The notes: a model not told the origin generated them from the sequence alone. A DNA stretch of 64,000 nt from Lutibacter oceani (GCF_003384935.1 NZ_QTTQ01000011.1:62001-126000), one strand, 5' to 3'. Shown: positions 25,952 to 36,663, counted from the stretch's first letter. Made by a program: numbers and translations.

Positions 25952-28900
25952 ATGAAAAAAATAGCGCCATACAAACCAATTAATAAAGTTAGAATTGTAA
26001 CCGCAGCATCACTTTTTGATGGACACGATGCGGCAATAAATATCATGCGTAGAATTATTCAGGCTACTGGTGTTGAAGTAATTCATTTAGGTCATGACAG
26101 AAGTGTTGAAGAAGTTGTAAACTGTGCAATACAAGAAGATGCAAATGCAATAGCAATCACCTCTTATCAAGGTGGACATATGGAGTATTTTAAATATATG
26201 TTCGACTTATTGAAAGAAAAAGGTGCGTCACATATTAAACTATTTGGTGGCGGTGGCGGTGTAATTCTTCCTTCAGAAATTGAAAATTTAATGAATTATG
26301 GAATTACTCGTATTTATTCTCCCGATGACGGTAGAAGTATGGGCTTACAAGGAATGATAAATGATATGATTGAAAAATCTGATTTTCCAACAGGGGAAAT
26401 TATTGATTTTGATATTACAGATTTAATAAAAAAAGACTCCTTACAATTAGCAAAGGCTATTTCTGCAGCTGAAAACTTTTCAGAAAAACATATTGAATTT
26501 ATAAATGAAATAAGGGAACAAGCCAATAAATCTACAATTCCAGTTCTTGGTATTACTGGTACTGGAGGTTCTGGAAAATCATCTACTGTAGATGAATTGG
26601 TAAGAAGGTCTTTAATTGATTTTCCAGAAAAAACAATTGCAATAGTTTCTGTTGATCCTTCAAAACGCAAAACTGGTGGTGCTTTATTAGGTGATAGAAT
26701 TAGAATGAATTCAATAAAAAATGAACGTGTTTATATGCGCTCTTTGGCTACCAGACAATCAAATTTAGCATTGTCAAAACATGTTAGTGATGCAGTTGCT
26801 GTTTTAAAAGTTGCAGGTTTTGATTTGGTTATTTTAGAAACTTCAGGAATTGGACAAAGTGATACTGAAATTTTAGACCATTCCGATGTTTCATTATATG
26901 TAATGACTCCAGAATATGGAGCTGCAACTCAGTTAGAAAAAATTGATATGATTGATTTTGCAGATGTTATTGCCTTAAATAAATTTGATAAAAGAGGCTC
27001 TTTAGACGCCTTACGTGACGTTAAAAAACAATACCAACGCAATCATAATTTATGGGAAAACGATCTAGAATCAATGCCTGTTTACGGTACAATTGCTTCA
27101 CAATTTAACGACCCTGGAACCAATGAATTATACACAGTTCTTATTGAAAAGTTAAATAAAAAAACAGCAAATAATTTTAAAAGCACATTTATAATTGCTG
27201 ATAAATTAAGTGAAAAGCAATTTATTATTCCACCAAACAGAACACGTTATTTATCGGAAATAACAGAAAACAACAGGTCTTATACAAAAGCAAGTTTTCA
27301 ACAAAAAGAAGTTGCTCAAAAATTATATGGAATTTATAAAACCATTGAATCTGTATCAACTGTGAAACTGAGTCTGTCGAAGTTTGGAATAGAGGAAGAG
27401 AGTCTTCGACAAGCTCAGACTGACAATAATATCAACTTTTTAAAATTATTAATTTCAGAATTTGACCGGGTAAAAACGGATTTAAATCCACACAATTGGA
27501 ACATCATTTTAAACTGGGAAACAAAAAAACAATCGTACAAAAATGAATTGTATTCCTATAAAGTACGAGATAAAGTTATAAATATTAAAACGCATAGCGA
27601 ATCACTTTCTCATATTAAAATTCCAAAAATAGCCCTACCAAAATATGAAGCTTGGGGAGATTTGCTATTATGGAGTTTAGAAGAAAATGTTCCTGGAGAA
27701 TTCCCATATACATCTGGGCTTTTTCCCTTCAAAAGAACAGGTGAAGATCCAACTAGGATGTTTGCAGGTGAAGGAGGTCCAGAACGCACCAACAGACGTT
27801 TTCATTATGTAAGTTTAGGCTTACCCGCAAAACGTTTGTCAACTGCTTTCGATTCGGTTACTTTATATGGAAATGATCCTGATATTCGTCCAGATATTTA
27901 TGGTAAAATAGGAAATGCAGGTGTTTCTATTTGTTGTTTAGACGATGCAAAAAAACTATATTCAGGTTTTGATTTAACAAATCCTATGACATCTGTTTCA
28001 ATGACAATTAATGGTCCAGCACCAATGATGCTTGGTTATTTTATGAATGCAGCCATTGATCAGGAATGTGAAAAATACATTATTGAAAATGATTTAACAG
28101 CCGAAATTGAAGCGAAAATTGCTTCAATTTACAAGAAAAAAGGTGTTGAACGTCCAAAATACCAAGGAGAACTTCCTGAAGGAAATAATGGTTTAGGCTT
28201 GCTACTTTTGGGTGTAACCGGTGATGAAGTTTTACCTTCAACAGTTTATCAAAATATTAAAAATAAAACTATTGCTAAAGTCCGTGGAACAGTACAAGCC
28301 GATATTTTAAAAGAAGATCAGGCCCAAAATACATGTATTTTTTCAACTGAATTTGCGTTACGTTTAATGGGTGATGTTCAGGAATATTTTATTACAAATA
28401 ATGTACGAAATTTTTACTCAGTTTCAATTTCTGGGTATCATATTGCTGAAGCTGGTGCAAATCCAATTTCACAATTAGCGTTTACTTTAGCTAATGGTTT
28501 TACTTACGTGGAATACTATTTATCTAGAGGAATGGACATTAACAAATTTGGTCCAAACTTATCATTTTTCTTTTCAAACGGAGTAGATCCAGAATATGCA
28601 GTAATTGGACGCGTTGCTCGTAAAATTTGGGCAAAGGCACTAAAAAACAAGTACGGTGCAAACCCAAGAGCACAAATGTTAAAATATCATATTCAAACAT
28701 CTGGTAGAAGTTTACATGCCCAAGAAATAGACTTTAATGATATAAGAACAACCTTGCAAGCCTTGTATGCTATTTACGATAATTGCAACAGTTTACACAC
28801 CAATGCTTATGATGAAGCCATAACAACGCCAACCGAAGAAAGTGTTAGAAGAGCAATGGCTATTCAACTAATTATTAATAAAGAATTAGGATTAACCAAA

Positions 28901-29383
28901 AATGAAAATCCAATTCAGGGATCATTTATTATTGAAGAGTTAACAGATTTGGTTGAGGAAGCAATTTATGTTGAATTTGACAGGATTACCGAGCGTGGAG
29001 GCGTTTTAGGTGCCATGGAAACTATGTACCAACGTAGTAAAATTCAAGAAGAAAGCTTGTATTACGAAACCTTAAAACACAATGGTGATTTCCCAATTAT
29101 TGGTGTAAATACATTTTTAAGCAGTAAAGGATCTCCTACAATTTTACCACAAGAAGTAATTAGAGCAACTGAAGAAGAAAAACAATATCAAATAACTGTT
29201 GTTGAAAATTTAAATAAAGGTAATTCTGAAAAAGTTGAAAAACAACTTGATTTATTAAAGCAAAAAGCCATTAATAATGAAAACATTTTTGAGCAATTAA
29301 TGGAAGCTTGTAAAATTTGTTCAATTGGTCAAATTACGGAAGCTTTATTTGAAGTTGGCGGACAATATAGAAGGAATATGTAA
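25952..29383 (+). CDS. icmF: fused B12-dependent acyl-CoA mutase (IcmF type)
   Basis: 1143 residues from the ATG at 25952 ([15 protein letters not shown]); the upstream ATG at 25892 adds 20 atypical residues. Order: B12-binding domain (about 10-140; base-off motif '[12 protein letters not shown]' and '[11 protein letters not shown]'), a MeaI/G3E-type GTPase chaperone (P-loop '[10 protein letters not shown]', then '[11 protein letters not shown]' and 'ALNKFDKRG'), a linker, and the mutase barrel (about 560-1143). Substrate-pocket residues align as Phe604 ('[15 protein letters not shown]') and Gln792 ('DQAQNTCIF'), the isobutyryl-CoA mutase pair, instead of the Tyr/Arg pair of methylmalonyl-CoA mutase. 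It probably interconverts isobutyryl- and butyryl-CoA. The linker contains a palindromic DNA element (27361-27424). Confidence 0.92.
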   Translation: MKKIAPYKPINKVRIVTAASLFDGHDAAINIMRRIIQATGVEVIHLGHDRSVEEVVNCAIQEDANAIAITSYQGGHMEYFKYMFDLLKEKGASHIKLFGGGGGVILPSEIENLMNYGITRIYSPDDGRSMGLQGMINDMIEKSDFPTGEIIDFDITDLIKKDSLQLAKAISAAENFSEKHIEFINEIREQANKSTIPVLGITGTGGSGKSSTVDELVRRSLIDFPEKTIAIVSVDPSKRKTGGALLGDRIRMNSIKNERVYMRSLATRQSNLALSKHVSDAVAVLKVAGFDLVILETSGIGQSDTEILDHSDVSLYVMTPEYGAATQLEKIDMIDFADVIALNKFDKRGSLDALRDVKKQYQRNHNLWENDLESMPVYGTIASQFNDPGTNELYTVLIEKLNKKTANNFKSTFIIADKLSEKQFIIPPNRTRYLSEITENNRSYTKASFQQKEVAQKLYGIYKTIESVSTVKLSLSKFGIEEESLRQAQTDNNINFLKLLISEFDRVKTDLNPHNWNIILNWETKKQSYKNELYSYKVRDKVINIKTHSESLSHIKIPKIALPKYEAWGDLLLWSLEENVPGEFPYTSGLFPFKRTGEDPTRMFAGEGGPERTNRRFHYVSLGLPAKRLSTAFDSVTLYGNDPDIRPDIYGKIGNAGVSICCLDDAKKLYSGFDLTNPMTSVSMTINGPAPMMLGYFMNAAIDQECEKYIIENDLTAEIEAKIASIYKKKGVERPKYQGELPEGNNGLGLLLLGVTGDEVLPSTVYQNIKNKTIAKVRGTVQADILKEDQAQNTCIFSTEFALRLMGDVQEYFITNNVRNFYSVSISGYHIAEAGANPISQLAFTLANGFTYVEYYLSRGMDINKFGPNLSFFFSNGVDPEYAVIGRVARKIWAKALKNKYGANPRAQMLKYHIQTSGRSLHAQEIDFNDIRTTLQALYAIYDNCNSLHTNAYDEAITTPTEESVRRAMAIQLIINKELGLTKNENPIQGSFIIEELTDLVEEAIYVEFDRITERGGVLGAMETMYQRSKIQEESLYYETLKHNGDFPIIGVNTFLSSKGSPTILPQEVIRATEEEKQYQITVVENLNKGNSEKVEKQLDLLKQKAINNENIFEQLMEACKICSIGQITEALFEVGGQYRRNM
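27361..27424 (+). repeat. palindromic repeat element inside the icmF linker
   Basis: Arms ACTGAGTCTGTCGAAG (27367-27382) and CTTCGACAAGCTCAG (27404-27418) pair with two differences around a 21-base AG-rich loop. The type CTTCGACAAGCTCAG...CTGAGCTTGTCGAAG is, to my recollection, a dispersed intergenic repeat in Flavobacteria. Here it is in frame and adds roughly 21 residues ([20 protein letters not shown]) between the GTPase and mutase domains. Confidence 0.65.
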
Positions 29384-29414
29384 ATTTTAAGCAACTACAA
29401 ACTCATTATAATAA

Positions 29415-29446
29415 AAAAAACTCCAAACTTTCGTTTGGAGTTTTTT
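29415..29446. terminator. terminator between icmF and S46 peptidase genes
   Basis: AAAAAACTCCAAAC / GTTTGGAGTTTTTT stem with loop TTTC, between convergent genes. Confidence 0.92.
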
Positions 29447-29464
29447 ATACACTTTTTTTAATTT

Positions 29465-31669
29465 TTATTTTTTTGGATGCACCAAATTCATTTCGTCAAT
29501 TAGGTTTTGTGCACCTGCATATTTATCAATAATAAATAACACATAACGAATATCTACCATAATACTTCTAACAATATCTGCGTCAAAATATAAATCACTC
29601 ATAGTTCCTTCCCAAGTTGTATCAAAAGCTAAACCTATCATATTTCCATAAGCATCAACAACCGGACTTCCAGAGTTACCACCGGTCATATGGTTAGTTG
29701 ATAAAATATTTACAGGCATTTTGCCATCTTCACCATACTGTCCATAATCTTTAGCTTTATATAAATCTTGTAATTTTTGTGGTACATCAAACTCGTAATC
29801 ACCTGGCACATATTTTTCCATTACACCTTTTAAATAAGTTTGAGTTGTATAATAAACTCCATCTTTTGGTTCATATCCCTGTACCATTCCGTAATTTACT
29901 CTTAACGTACTATTAGCATCTGGAAAAAAGCGTTTTTCTGGAAAAACTTCCATTAAAGCTGTCATATATTCTTTTTGAACAGCTTCAATTTGTAAATTTA
30001 ACTCTTGAAATTTCGGTTCAATTTTAGTGTAAAAAACAGTGTGTAATTCTTTACCAAATTTATATGCACTGTCTTCATTTAACTTTTTTATTACCTCTTC
30101 TGCAGACCCACTCAATAATTCCGTTGCATTTTCTAATGAAGTTAATTTAGAAGTTGCATAAACTTCATTAGTTAAATTGGTAAAATCTGCATTTACCATA
30201 TTAGAAGGCAAAAACTCTTTTGGAGATTTATTAGCATATAATTTAATCAATTTTTCAAAAACGGGCTTATCAACTTCAGCGCTGTAGTTCTTAAATTTAC
30301 CTTCAAAACTATTTAAAACAGCATCTCTTCTATTTTCAAAAGAAGCTTCTCCACCTCTTAAAAAAGCCTGTTCTAATTGATAAGCACTAAAAGTAATATT
30401 TAGCAGCTCAACATTCCTATAAGCAACTTCAACCCAATAATCACGAGCTAATGCAACACTTTCAATTTCTTTGTATAATGTTTCAAAATCAGATAATAAG
30501 GTTTTATAACCTACTAAATCTTTTTCTTCAACTATTTTAGAAAATTCAGCTTCAAGTTCACGTTTCTTTTCAATAGCATTTGTTTGATGAATTCCTTGAC
30601 TTTCACCAATCCATTTTTTCCAATAATTAGCAATAGAGGCAAATTTAGAAGCATATTGTATTTTAATTGCAGGGTCTTTACGCATATAAGTATCTACAAT
30701 TTTTAAGGCATTGTCTCTTATTTCAATTTTTGCAGGATTCAATACATTTACAATTTGATCTACACCAACTGCAGGTAAATACTCATTTGTACGTCCTGGA
30801 AAACCAAACACCAATGTAAAATCATTCTCTTCAACACCATCTAAAGATATCGGTAAATAGTGAGCAGGTTTGTAAGGTTTATTGTCTTTTGAATAGGCTG
30901 CTGGTCTGTTATTTTCATCCGCATAAATTCTAAACATAGAAAAATCTCCAGTATGGCGTGGCCACATCCAGTTATCAGTATCTGCACCAAATTTTCCGAT
31001 TGATGTTGGAGGTGCACCCACCAAACGAACATCTGTAAATTTTTCAGTTACAAATAATAAATATTGATTTCCTTTAAAAAAAGATCTTATATAAGAATCT
31101 TGCCACTCCTCTTTTTGAGCCCCTTTATTAACTTTTAGAATATTTTGATTGATTAATTTCATTTTTGAAGCCTCATCCATATCGTCAGACACACCTTCAA
31201 AAACTTGTTGTGTAACATCATCAATTCTTTTAATAAAAGTAGCGCTCAAACTTTCATTTGGTAATTCTTCATCATAACTCATTGCCCAAAAACCATCTTT
31301 TAAATAATCATGTTCAACCGATGAGTGTGACTGAATTACTCCATAACCACAATGGTGATTTGTTAATAACAATCCGTTTGGTGAAATAATTTCTGAAGTA
31401 CAACCTCCACCAAAATGCGCAATTGCATCTTTTAAACTTGAATTGTTCACATCATAAATATCATTTACAGACATTTTCATTCCTAATTGTGCCATTTCCT
31501 GAGCATTCATTCCTTCTAATAATGAAGGAATCCACATTCCTCCCTGAATATCTCTTGTATCTTGTATAACTGTAGTTTCAACTTTTTGAACTATCTGTGT
31601 TGTTTCTTGTACCGTTTTACAAGAAATTGTTAAAAGTGCTATTAATAAATAGAGTTTTATATATTTCAT
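29465..31669 (-). CDS. S46 family dipeptidyl peptidase, lipoprotein, variant specificity
   Basis: 734 residues. The signal 'MKYIKLYLLIALLTISCKT' has a lipobox Cys. Trypsin-like S46 fold: catalytic His in 'LLLTNHHCGYG', Asp region in 'GADTDNWMWPRHTGDFSMFR', and Ser in 'MTGGNSGSPVVDA'. These enzymes release dipeptides from peptide N-termini in the periplasm. The residue that decides P1 preference in known members (Arg in acidic-specific DPP11, Gly in DPP7) is Thr684 here ('LAFDTTWEG'), so it may differ from both. It is closely similar to the tandem gene just upstream, 24 bases away, pointing to duplication. Confidence 0.94.
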   Translation of the reverse strand: MKYIKLYLLIALLTISCKTVQETTQIVQKVETTVIQDTRDIQGGMWIPSLLEGMNAQEMAQLGMKMSVNDIYDVNNSSLKDAIAHFGGGCTSEIISPNGLLLTNHHCGYGVIQSHSSVEHDYLKDGFWAMSYDEELPNESLSATFIKRIDDVTQQVFEGVSDDMDEASKMKLINQNILKVNKGAQKEEWQDSYIRSFFKGNQYLLFVTEKFTDVRLVGAPPTSIGKFGADTDNWMWPRHTGDFSMFRIYADENNRPAAYSKDNKPYKPAHYLPISLDGVEENDFTLVFGFPGRTNEYLPAVGVDQIVNVLNPAKIEIRDNALKIVDTYMRKDPAIKIQYASKFASIANYWKKWIGESQGIHQTNAIEKKRELEAEFSKIVEEKDLVGYKTLLSDFETLYKEIESVALARDYWVEVAYRNVELLNITFSAYQLEQAFLRGGEASFENRRDAVLNSFEGKFKNYSAEVDKPVFEKLIKLYANKSPKEFLPSNMVNADFTNLTNEVYATSKLTSLENATELLSGSAEEVIKKLNEDSAYKFGKELHTVFYTKIEPKFQELNLQIEAVQKEYMTALMEVFPEKRFFPDANSTLRVNYGMVQGYEPKDGVYYTTQTYLKGVMEKYVPGDYEFDVPQKLQDLYKAKDYGQYGEDGKMPVNILSTNHMTGGNSGSPVVDAYGNMIGLAFDTTWEGTMSDLYFDADIVRSIMVDIRYVLFIIDKYAGAQNLIDEMNLVHPKK

Positions 31670-31693
31670 GGTTTTATTGTTTATTTTCTATAA

Positions 31694-33895
31694 TTATTGT
31701 TTTGGGTGTACTAAAGTCATTTCTTCAATTAATCTTTTTGCTCCTGCATATTTATCAACTATAAATAATACATAGCGAATATCAACCATTATATTTCTGC
31801 AAATATCTGGATCATAATTCATATCACTCATTGTTCCTTCCCATACTCTATCGAAATTAAGACCTATTAAATTACCATAAGCATCAATTGCCGGGCTACC
31901 TGAATTTCCTCCAGTTGTATGGTTTGTACCTATAAAACAAACTGGCATTTTACCATTTTCTGCATACTGACCATAATCTTTTGCCTTGTATAAATCTTGC
32001 AATTTTTGAGGCACATCAAATTCATAATCACCAGGAACATATTTTTCCATAACACCTTTTAAATAGGTTGTTGTGTTATAATAAATACCATCTTTAGGCT
32101 CGTAACCTCTAACTTGTCCGTAAGTAACACGAAGTGTGCTATTTGCATCAGGAAAGAAACGTTTATTAGGAAAAACTTCCATTAATGCTTTCATATATTT
32201 TTTTTGAACTGCTGCTAATTCCATATTTAATTGTTGAAATTTAGGCTCAATTTTGTTATAAAAAATAGTGTGAAATTCTTTACCAAACTCGTAAGCTTTA
32301 TCCTCGTTCAACTTTTTAATTACTTCTTCGGCAGAACCCGTTAACATTTCTTGCGCTTCTTCTAAAGTTGTTAATTTAGAATTTGAATAAATCTCATTTG
32401 CTAACTCCTTAAAATTAACACCTTGCAAATTACTTGGTGAATAATTTTTAGGAGATTTTTGAGCATACAAAGCAACCAATTTTTCAAATACAGGTTTATC
32501 AACTTCGGCGCTGTAGTTTTTAAATTTGCTTTCGTAACTATTTAAAACAGCTTCTCTTCTACCTTCAAAAGCTTCCTCACCACCTCTTAAATAAGCTTGT
32601 TCTAATTGGTAGGCACTAAATGTAATATTTAACAATTCAACATTTCTGTAAGCGACTTCAACCCAATAATCACGTGCTAACGACACACTTTCAATTTCTT
32701 TGTATAATGTTTCAAAATCAGCTAATAATGTTGAATAACCAACCAAATCTTTCTCTGCTACTATATTAGAAAATTCAGTTTCTAAATCTCTTTTCTTTTG
32801 AATAGCATTCGACTTTTCAATCCCTTGATTTTCGCCAATCCATTTTTTCCAATAATTAGCAATTGAAGCAAATTTAGATGCATATTTAATTTTTATTGCA
32901 GGATCTTTACGCATATAAGTGTCTACAATTTTAAGAGCATTTTCTCTAACTTCAATTTTTGCCGGATTTAATACATTTACAATCTGATCTACTCCAACAG
33001 CTGGTAAATACTCATTTGTACGTCCTGGAAAACCAAAAACCAATGTAAAATCTTTTTCAGCAACACCGTCTAATGAAATTGGTAAATAATGATTTGGTTT
33101 ATATGGAACATTTTCTTTTGAATAATCTGCTGGTTTGTTATTTGCATCTGCATAAATTCTAAACATTGAGAAATCTCCAGTATGGCGTGGCCACATCCAA
33201 TTATCCGTGTCTGCACCAAACTTACCAATTGCCGAAGGTGGCGCACCAACCAATCTAACATCAGTGTACTTTTCTGTAACAAACAATATATATTGGTTTC
33301 CATCATAAAAGGACTTTATATTTGAATCTTGCCAGGTTTCTTTTTGAGCAGCTTTGTTTACTTTTAATATATTTTGATTGATTAGCTTCATTTTAGAAGC
33401 TTCATCCATTTCATTTGTAACTCCTTCAAAAACTTCAGAAGTTACATCGTCAATTCTTTTAATAAAAGTTACAGACATGTTTGGGTTTGCTAATTCTTCT
33501 TCGTAACTCATAGCCCAAAAACCATCTTTTAAATAATCGTGATCTACAGATGAATGCGATTGAATTGCTCCGTAACCACAATGGTGATTTGTTAACAACA
33601 ATCCGTTTGGAGAAATTATTTCTGAAGTACAACCTCCATTAAAATGTACAATTGCATCTTTTAAACTTGAATTATTTACATCGTAAATATCCTTGGCAGT
33701 TAGTTTGCTTCCTAACTGTTGCATTTCTGTTTCATTTACTCCTTCCAACAAAGAAGGAAGCCACATTCCGCCTTGTATTTCACGTGTATCAACCACGCTT
33801 GGGGTTTCAATTTTTACTGTTTCAGTAGTTTCCTGAACCGTTTTACACGAAACGATTATTAAGGCTAATAATAAATAAAGTTTTATATATTTCAT
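31694..33895 (-). CDS. S46 family dipeptidyl peptidase, DPP11-like
   Basis: 733 residues, with lipoprotein signal 'MKYIKLYLLLALIIVSCKT'. Catalytic motifs 'LTNHHCGYGAI', 'GADTDNWMWPRHTG' and 'TTGGNSGSPAIDA' are intact. The specificity position carries arginine (Arg683 in 'LNFDRVWEGTMSD'), as in Asp/Glu-specific DPP11. It would cleave dipeptides with acidic second residues for amino acid uptake. First gene of the tandem S46 pair and divergent from the DUF819 membrane protein gene. Confidence 0.95.
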   Translation of the reverse strand: MKYIKLYLLLALIIVSCKTVQETTETVKIETPSVVDTREIQGGMWLPSLLEGVNETEMQQLGSKLTAKDIYDVNNSSLKDAIVHFNGGCTSEIISPNGLLLTNHHCGYGAIQSHSSVDHDYLKDGFWAMSYEEELANPNMSVTFIKRIDDVTSEVFEGVTNEMDEASKMKLINQNILKVNKAAQKETWQDSNIKSFYDGNQYILFVTEKYTDVRLVGAPPSAIGKFGADTDNWMWPRHTGDFSMFRIYADANNKPADYSKENVPYKPNHYLPISLDGVAEKDFTLVFGFPGRTNEYLPAVGVDQIVNVLNPAKIEVRENALKIVDTYMRKDPAIKIKYASKFASIANYWKKWIGENQGIEKSNAIQKKRDLETEFSNIVAEKDLVGYSTLLADFETLYKEIESVSLARDYWVEVAYRNVELLNITFSAYQLEQAYLRGGEEAFEGRREAVLNSYESKFKNYSAEVDKPVFEKLVALYAQKSPKNYSPSNLQGVNFKELANEIYSNSKLTTLEEAQEMLTGSAEEVIKKLNEDKAYEFGKEFHTIFYNKIEPKFQQLNMELAAVQKKYMKALMEVFPNKRFFPDANSTLRVTYGQVRGYEPKDGIYYNTTTYLKGVMEKYVPGDYEFDVPQKLQDLYKAKDYGQYAENGKMPVCFIGTNHTTGGNSGSPAIDAYGNLIGLNFDRVWEGTMSDMNYDPDICRNIMVDIRYVLFIVDKYAGAKRLIEEMTLVHPKQ

Positions 33896-33996
33896 TTAAA
33901 TAATTTTTTAACAAACAAAGATAAGATTCCTGTTGTATTATTTTTATGAAAAATATCATAAAAAGGGTTAAATTAGCCGAAATTCAAAATTTATAT

Positions 33997-35298
33997 ATGG
34001 ATAACACACCCTTTTTTACACAAGACACAATTAGCTTCGGAATTTTAATGCTAACACTTGGTTTCGTTTTTTATACTTCATCAAGTGAAAACAAGCGTTG
34101 GAAAAAGTTTTATAAATACGTACCTGCATTACTTATGGCTTATTTATTACCTGCCATATTTACTTCTGCTGGAATTATTGCGCCAGAATGGGAAACAGTT
34201 AATGAAATTGGAGAAGTAACAAAACATAGTTCACAATTATATTATGTAGCCAGCAGGTTTTTATTACCAGCTGCTTTAATTTTAATGACATTAAGTATTG
34301 ACTTGAAAGCTGTGTTTAATTTAGGTCCAAAAGCATTAATAATGTTTTTAACCGGCACTGTAGGAATTGTAATTGGGGGTCCAATTGCTATTATGCTAAT
34401 TTCAGCTATTTCACCAGAAACTGTTGGTGGTGCTGGCCCAGATGCTGTTTGGAGAGGATTAGCTACCTTGGCAGGAAGTTGGATTGGTGGTGGAGCAAAC
34501 CAAGCTGCAATGTTGGAAATTTACGAATACAACCCCAAGAAATACGGTGGAATGGTTTTAGTTGATATTGTAGTTGCTAATATTTGGATGGCAATTGTGT
34601 TAATTGGAATTGGAAAATCGAAAAAAATTGATAAATGGCTAAAATCTGACACTTCTGCTATTGAAAAATTAAAAGAAAAAGTTTCAACCTATTCTTCAAA
34701 AATTTCAAGAAACCCTTCTTTATCCGATTTAATAATAATTTTATCAATTGCATTTACAATTGTTGGTTTTTCTCATTTTGGTGCAAATGAAATTTCAAAT
34801 TTTCTTTCATCTAATTTTGAAGCAGTTAGCGATAAAAGTTCTGCACTTTCTTCATTTGGATCTCAATTTTTTTGGATGATAAGTATTGCAACCATAATAG
34901 GTATAATTGCTTCTTTTACAAAACTAAAAACTTATGAAGGAGCGGGTGCAAGTAAAATAGGAAGTGTATTTATTTACATTTTAGTAGCAACCATTGGTAT
35001 GAAAATGGATTTGAGTAAAATCTTAGAAAATCCAGGACTAATTTTAATTGGAATTGTTTGGATGACAATTCACGTAATTTTATTAGTTTCTGTTGCCAAA
35101 CTTATTAAAGCTCCTTACTTTTTTCTTGCTGTTGGAAGCCAGGCTAACGTTGGTGGTGCTGCATCTGCGCCAGTTGTTGCTGCAGCGTTTCACCCTTCAT
35201 TAGCAACTGTTGGTGTTTTGTTAGCTGTTTTTGGCTATGTGGTTGGAACATACGGTGCTATGCTTACTGCTGAATTAATGCGAATAGTTGCTCCTTAA
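33997..35298 (+). CDS. DUF819 family membrane protein
   Basis: 433 residues from the ATG at 33997 (MDNTPFFTQDTISFG); an ATG at 33946 would add 17 residues and I could not exclude it. About ten to twelve membrane helices are visible. Typical DUF819 segments include 'AGPDAVWRGLATLAGSWIGGGANQAAM', 'YGGMVLVDIVVANIWMA' and 'VGSQANVGGAASAPVVAAAFHPSL'. The two-fold glycine-rich, Asn-containing motifs resemble those of sodium-coupled symporters; a transport role is likely but the substrate is unknown. Its position beside two extracellular dipeptidyl peptidases makes peptide or amino acid transport one possibility. Confidence 0.88.
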   Translation: MDNTPFFTQDTISFGILMLTLGFVFYTSSSENKRWKKFYKYVPALLMAYLLPAIFTSAGIIAPEWETVNEIGEVTKHSSQLYYVASRFLLPAALILMTLSIDLKAVFNLGPKALIMFLTGTVGIVIGGPIAIMLISAISPETVGGAGPDAVWRGLATLAGSWIGGGANQAAMLEIYEYNPKKYGGMVLVDIVVANIWMAIVLIGIGKSKKIDKWLKSDTSAIEKLKEKVSTYSSKISRNPSLSDLIIILSIAFTIVGFSHFGANEISNFLSSNFEAVSDKSSALSSFGSQFFWMISIATIIGIIASFTKLKTYEGAGASKIGSVFIYILVATIGMKMDLSKILENPGLILIGIVWMTIHVILLVSVAKLIKAPYFFLAVGSQANVGGAASAPVVAAAFHPSLATVGVLLAVFGYVVGTYGAMLTAELMRIVAP

Positions 35299-35352
35299 AT
35301 TTTATATTATTTAAAATAAAAATTAGATATTTGTCTGCCAAAACTTAATAAA

Positions 35353-36048
35353 ATGAAAAAAATATTTAACAGTTTACTAATAATTACACTTTTAATTTCT
35401 TGTGGTAAAAGTAAAACTGGAAGCATGGTTGTAAATGGAAACATTGATGGCTTAAAAAAAGGAACTGTTTATTTGCAAAAATATAAAGATACTTTATTGG
35501 TTTCTGTTGATTCTGTTCAGTTAAATGGACTTAGTTCTTTTATTTTAGTTGACGAACTGGAAAGTCCTGAAATTTATTTTATTACGCTTGATAAAAAAGC
35601 AGATGAACGTATCACATTTTTTGGAGAAAAAGGAGAAATAACTGTAAATTCTAAACTTGAAAAATTTTCAACCTCTGCGAAAATTACAGGTTCAAAAAAC
35701 CAGGAAAAGCTAGAAGAATATAATGATATGTACAGACAGTTTAATGGAAAACAGTTAGATTTTTTAAAGGAAAAATTTGAAGCTTCAAAAATTAATGATA
35801 CTGCAGAACTTTCAAATATTGAAAAAAAAGAAGCTAATTTAATAAAACGCAAATATTACTTTACCACTAATTTTGCAATACAAAATGCGGATAAAGAAGT
35901 TGCTCCTTACATTGCATTAACAGAATTATATAATGCTAATATTAAATTATTGGATACTGTTAATAATTCATTAACCGACAATATTAAAGCTTCAAAATAT
36001 GGAGTTGAATTAGAAAATTTTATTGAAAAAATTAAAAAAAACAACTAA
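35353..36048 (+). CDS. DUF4369 domain lipoprotein
   Basis: 231 residues with lipoprotein signal 'MKKIFNSLLIITLLISCGK'. 'MVVNGNIDGLKKGTVYLQKY' and 'SVDSVQLNG', then 'PEIYFITLDKK' and 'ITFFGEKGEITVNS' make the beta-sandwich DUF4369 pattern (often found before a thioredoxin domain). Here no thioredoxin domain follows; a helical C-terminus ending 'KIKKNN' takes its place. Envelope-localised, function unknown. A hairpin at 36072 ends the gene. Confidence 0.85.
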   Translation: MKKIFNSLLIITLLISCGKSKTGSMVVNGNIDGLKKGTVYLQKYKDTLLVSVDSVQLNGLSSFILVDELESPEIYFITLDKKADERITFFGEKGEITVNSKLEKFSTSAKITGSKNQEKLEEYNDMYRQFNGKQLDFLKEKFEASKINDTAELSNIEKKEANLIKRKYYFTTNFAIQNADKEVAPYIALTELYNANIKLLDTVNNSLTDNIKASKYGVELENFIEKIKKNN

Positions 36049-36071
36049 TTATTTAAACCTTTTACAAATTT

Positions 36072-36098
36072 AAAGCAACTCTATGGAGTTGCTTTTTC
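36072..36098 (+). terminator. terminator after the DUF4369 gene
   Basis: AAAGCAACTC / GAGTTGCTTT stem with loop TATG and a T run. Confidence 0.85.
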
Positions 36099-36165
36099 AT
36101 TTTTACACTAAGCTTGTAACATTTTAATTATAAATGCTACTAATAATTGAAACCAACTCAAACTT

Positions 36166-36660
36166 GTGAATAAAGAACTTGAACATAAATTTATTTCTGA
36201 ATTTCAAGAACATCAGAAAATAATTCATAAAGTATGTAGAATTTATACAAACAATCAGGAAGCGCACAACGATTTGTTTCAAGAAATTACAATTCAGCTT
36301 TGGAAAGCATACCCAAAGTTTAGAGGCGATTCCAAACTTAGTACTTGGATGTATAGAATTGGGTTAAATACTGCAATTACTTTATACAGAAAATCTAAAC
36401 GAACTATAAAAACGCAGGATTTTGACACTGTTTTACATAGAATTAAATCTACTGATTATGACAATACAGAAGAAGAGCAACTAAAATTGATGTATAAAGC
36501 AATACATCAGTTATCAGATATTGACAAAGGTTTAATCTTTTTGTATTTAGAAGATAAAAACTATAAAGAAATATCCGAAACATTAGGTATTTCAGAAGTG
36601 AATGCACGCGTGAAGATGAATAGAATAAAGACGCGCTTAAAAACAATATTAAATCCGTAA
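36166..36660 (+). CDS. ECF-type RNA polymerase sigma factor
   Basis: 164 residues with a GTG start. Sigma-70 region 2 spans about residues 10-80 ('NDLFQEITIQLWKAYPKFRGDSKLSTWMYRI') and region 4 about 105-160 ('YKEISETLGISEVNARVKMNRIKTRLK', a clear helix-turn-helix). The Ser/Thr-rich linker lacks extra domains, so this is a plain ECF factor. Three bases downstream starts a membrane protein gene that probably controls it. Confidence 0.94.
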   Translation: MNKELEHKFISEFQEHQKIIHKVCRIYTNNQEAHNDLFQEITIQLWKAYPKFRGDSKLSTWMYRIGLNTAITLYRKSKRTIKTQDFDTVLHRIKSTDYDNTEEEQLKLMYKAIHQLSDIDKGLIFLYLEDKNYKEISETLGISEVNARVKMNRIKTRLKTILNP

Positions 36661-36663
36661 ACT

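Noticed and set aside
25810-25952. Cobalamin riboswitch before icmF
   Set aside because: The 141-base gap to purU is too short and shows no B12-box sequence.
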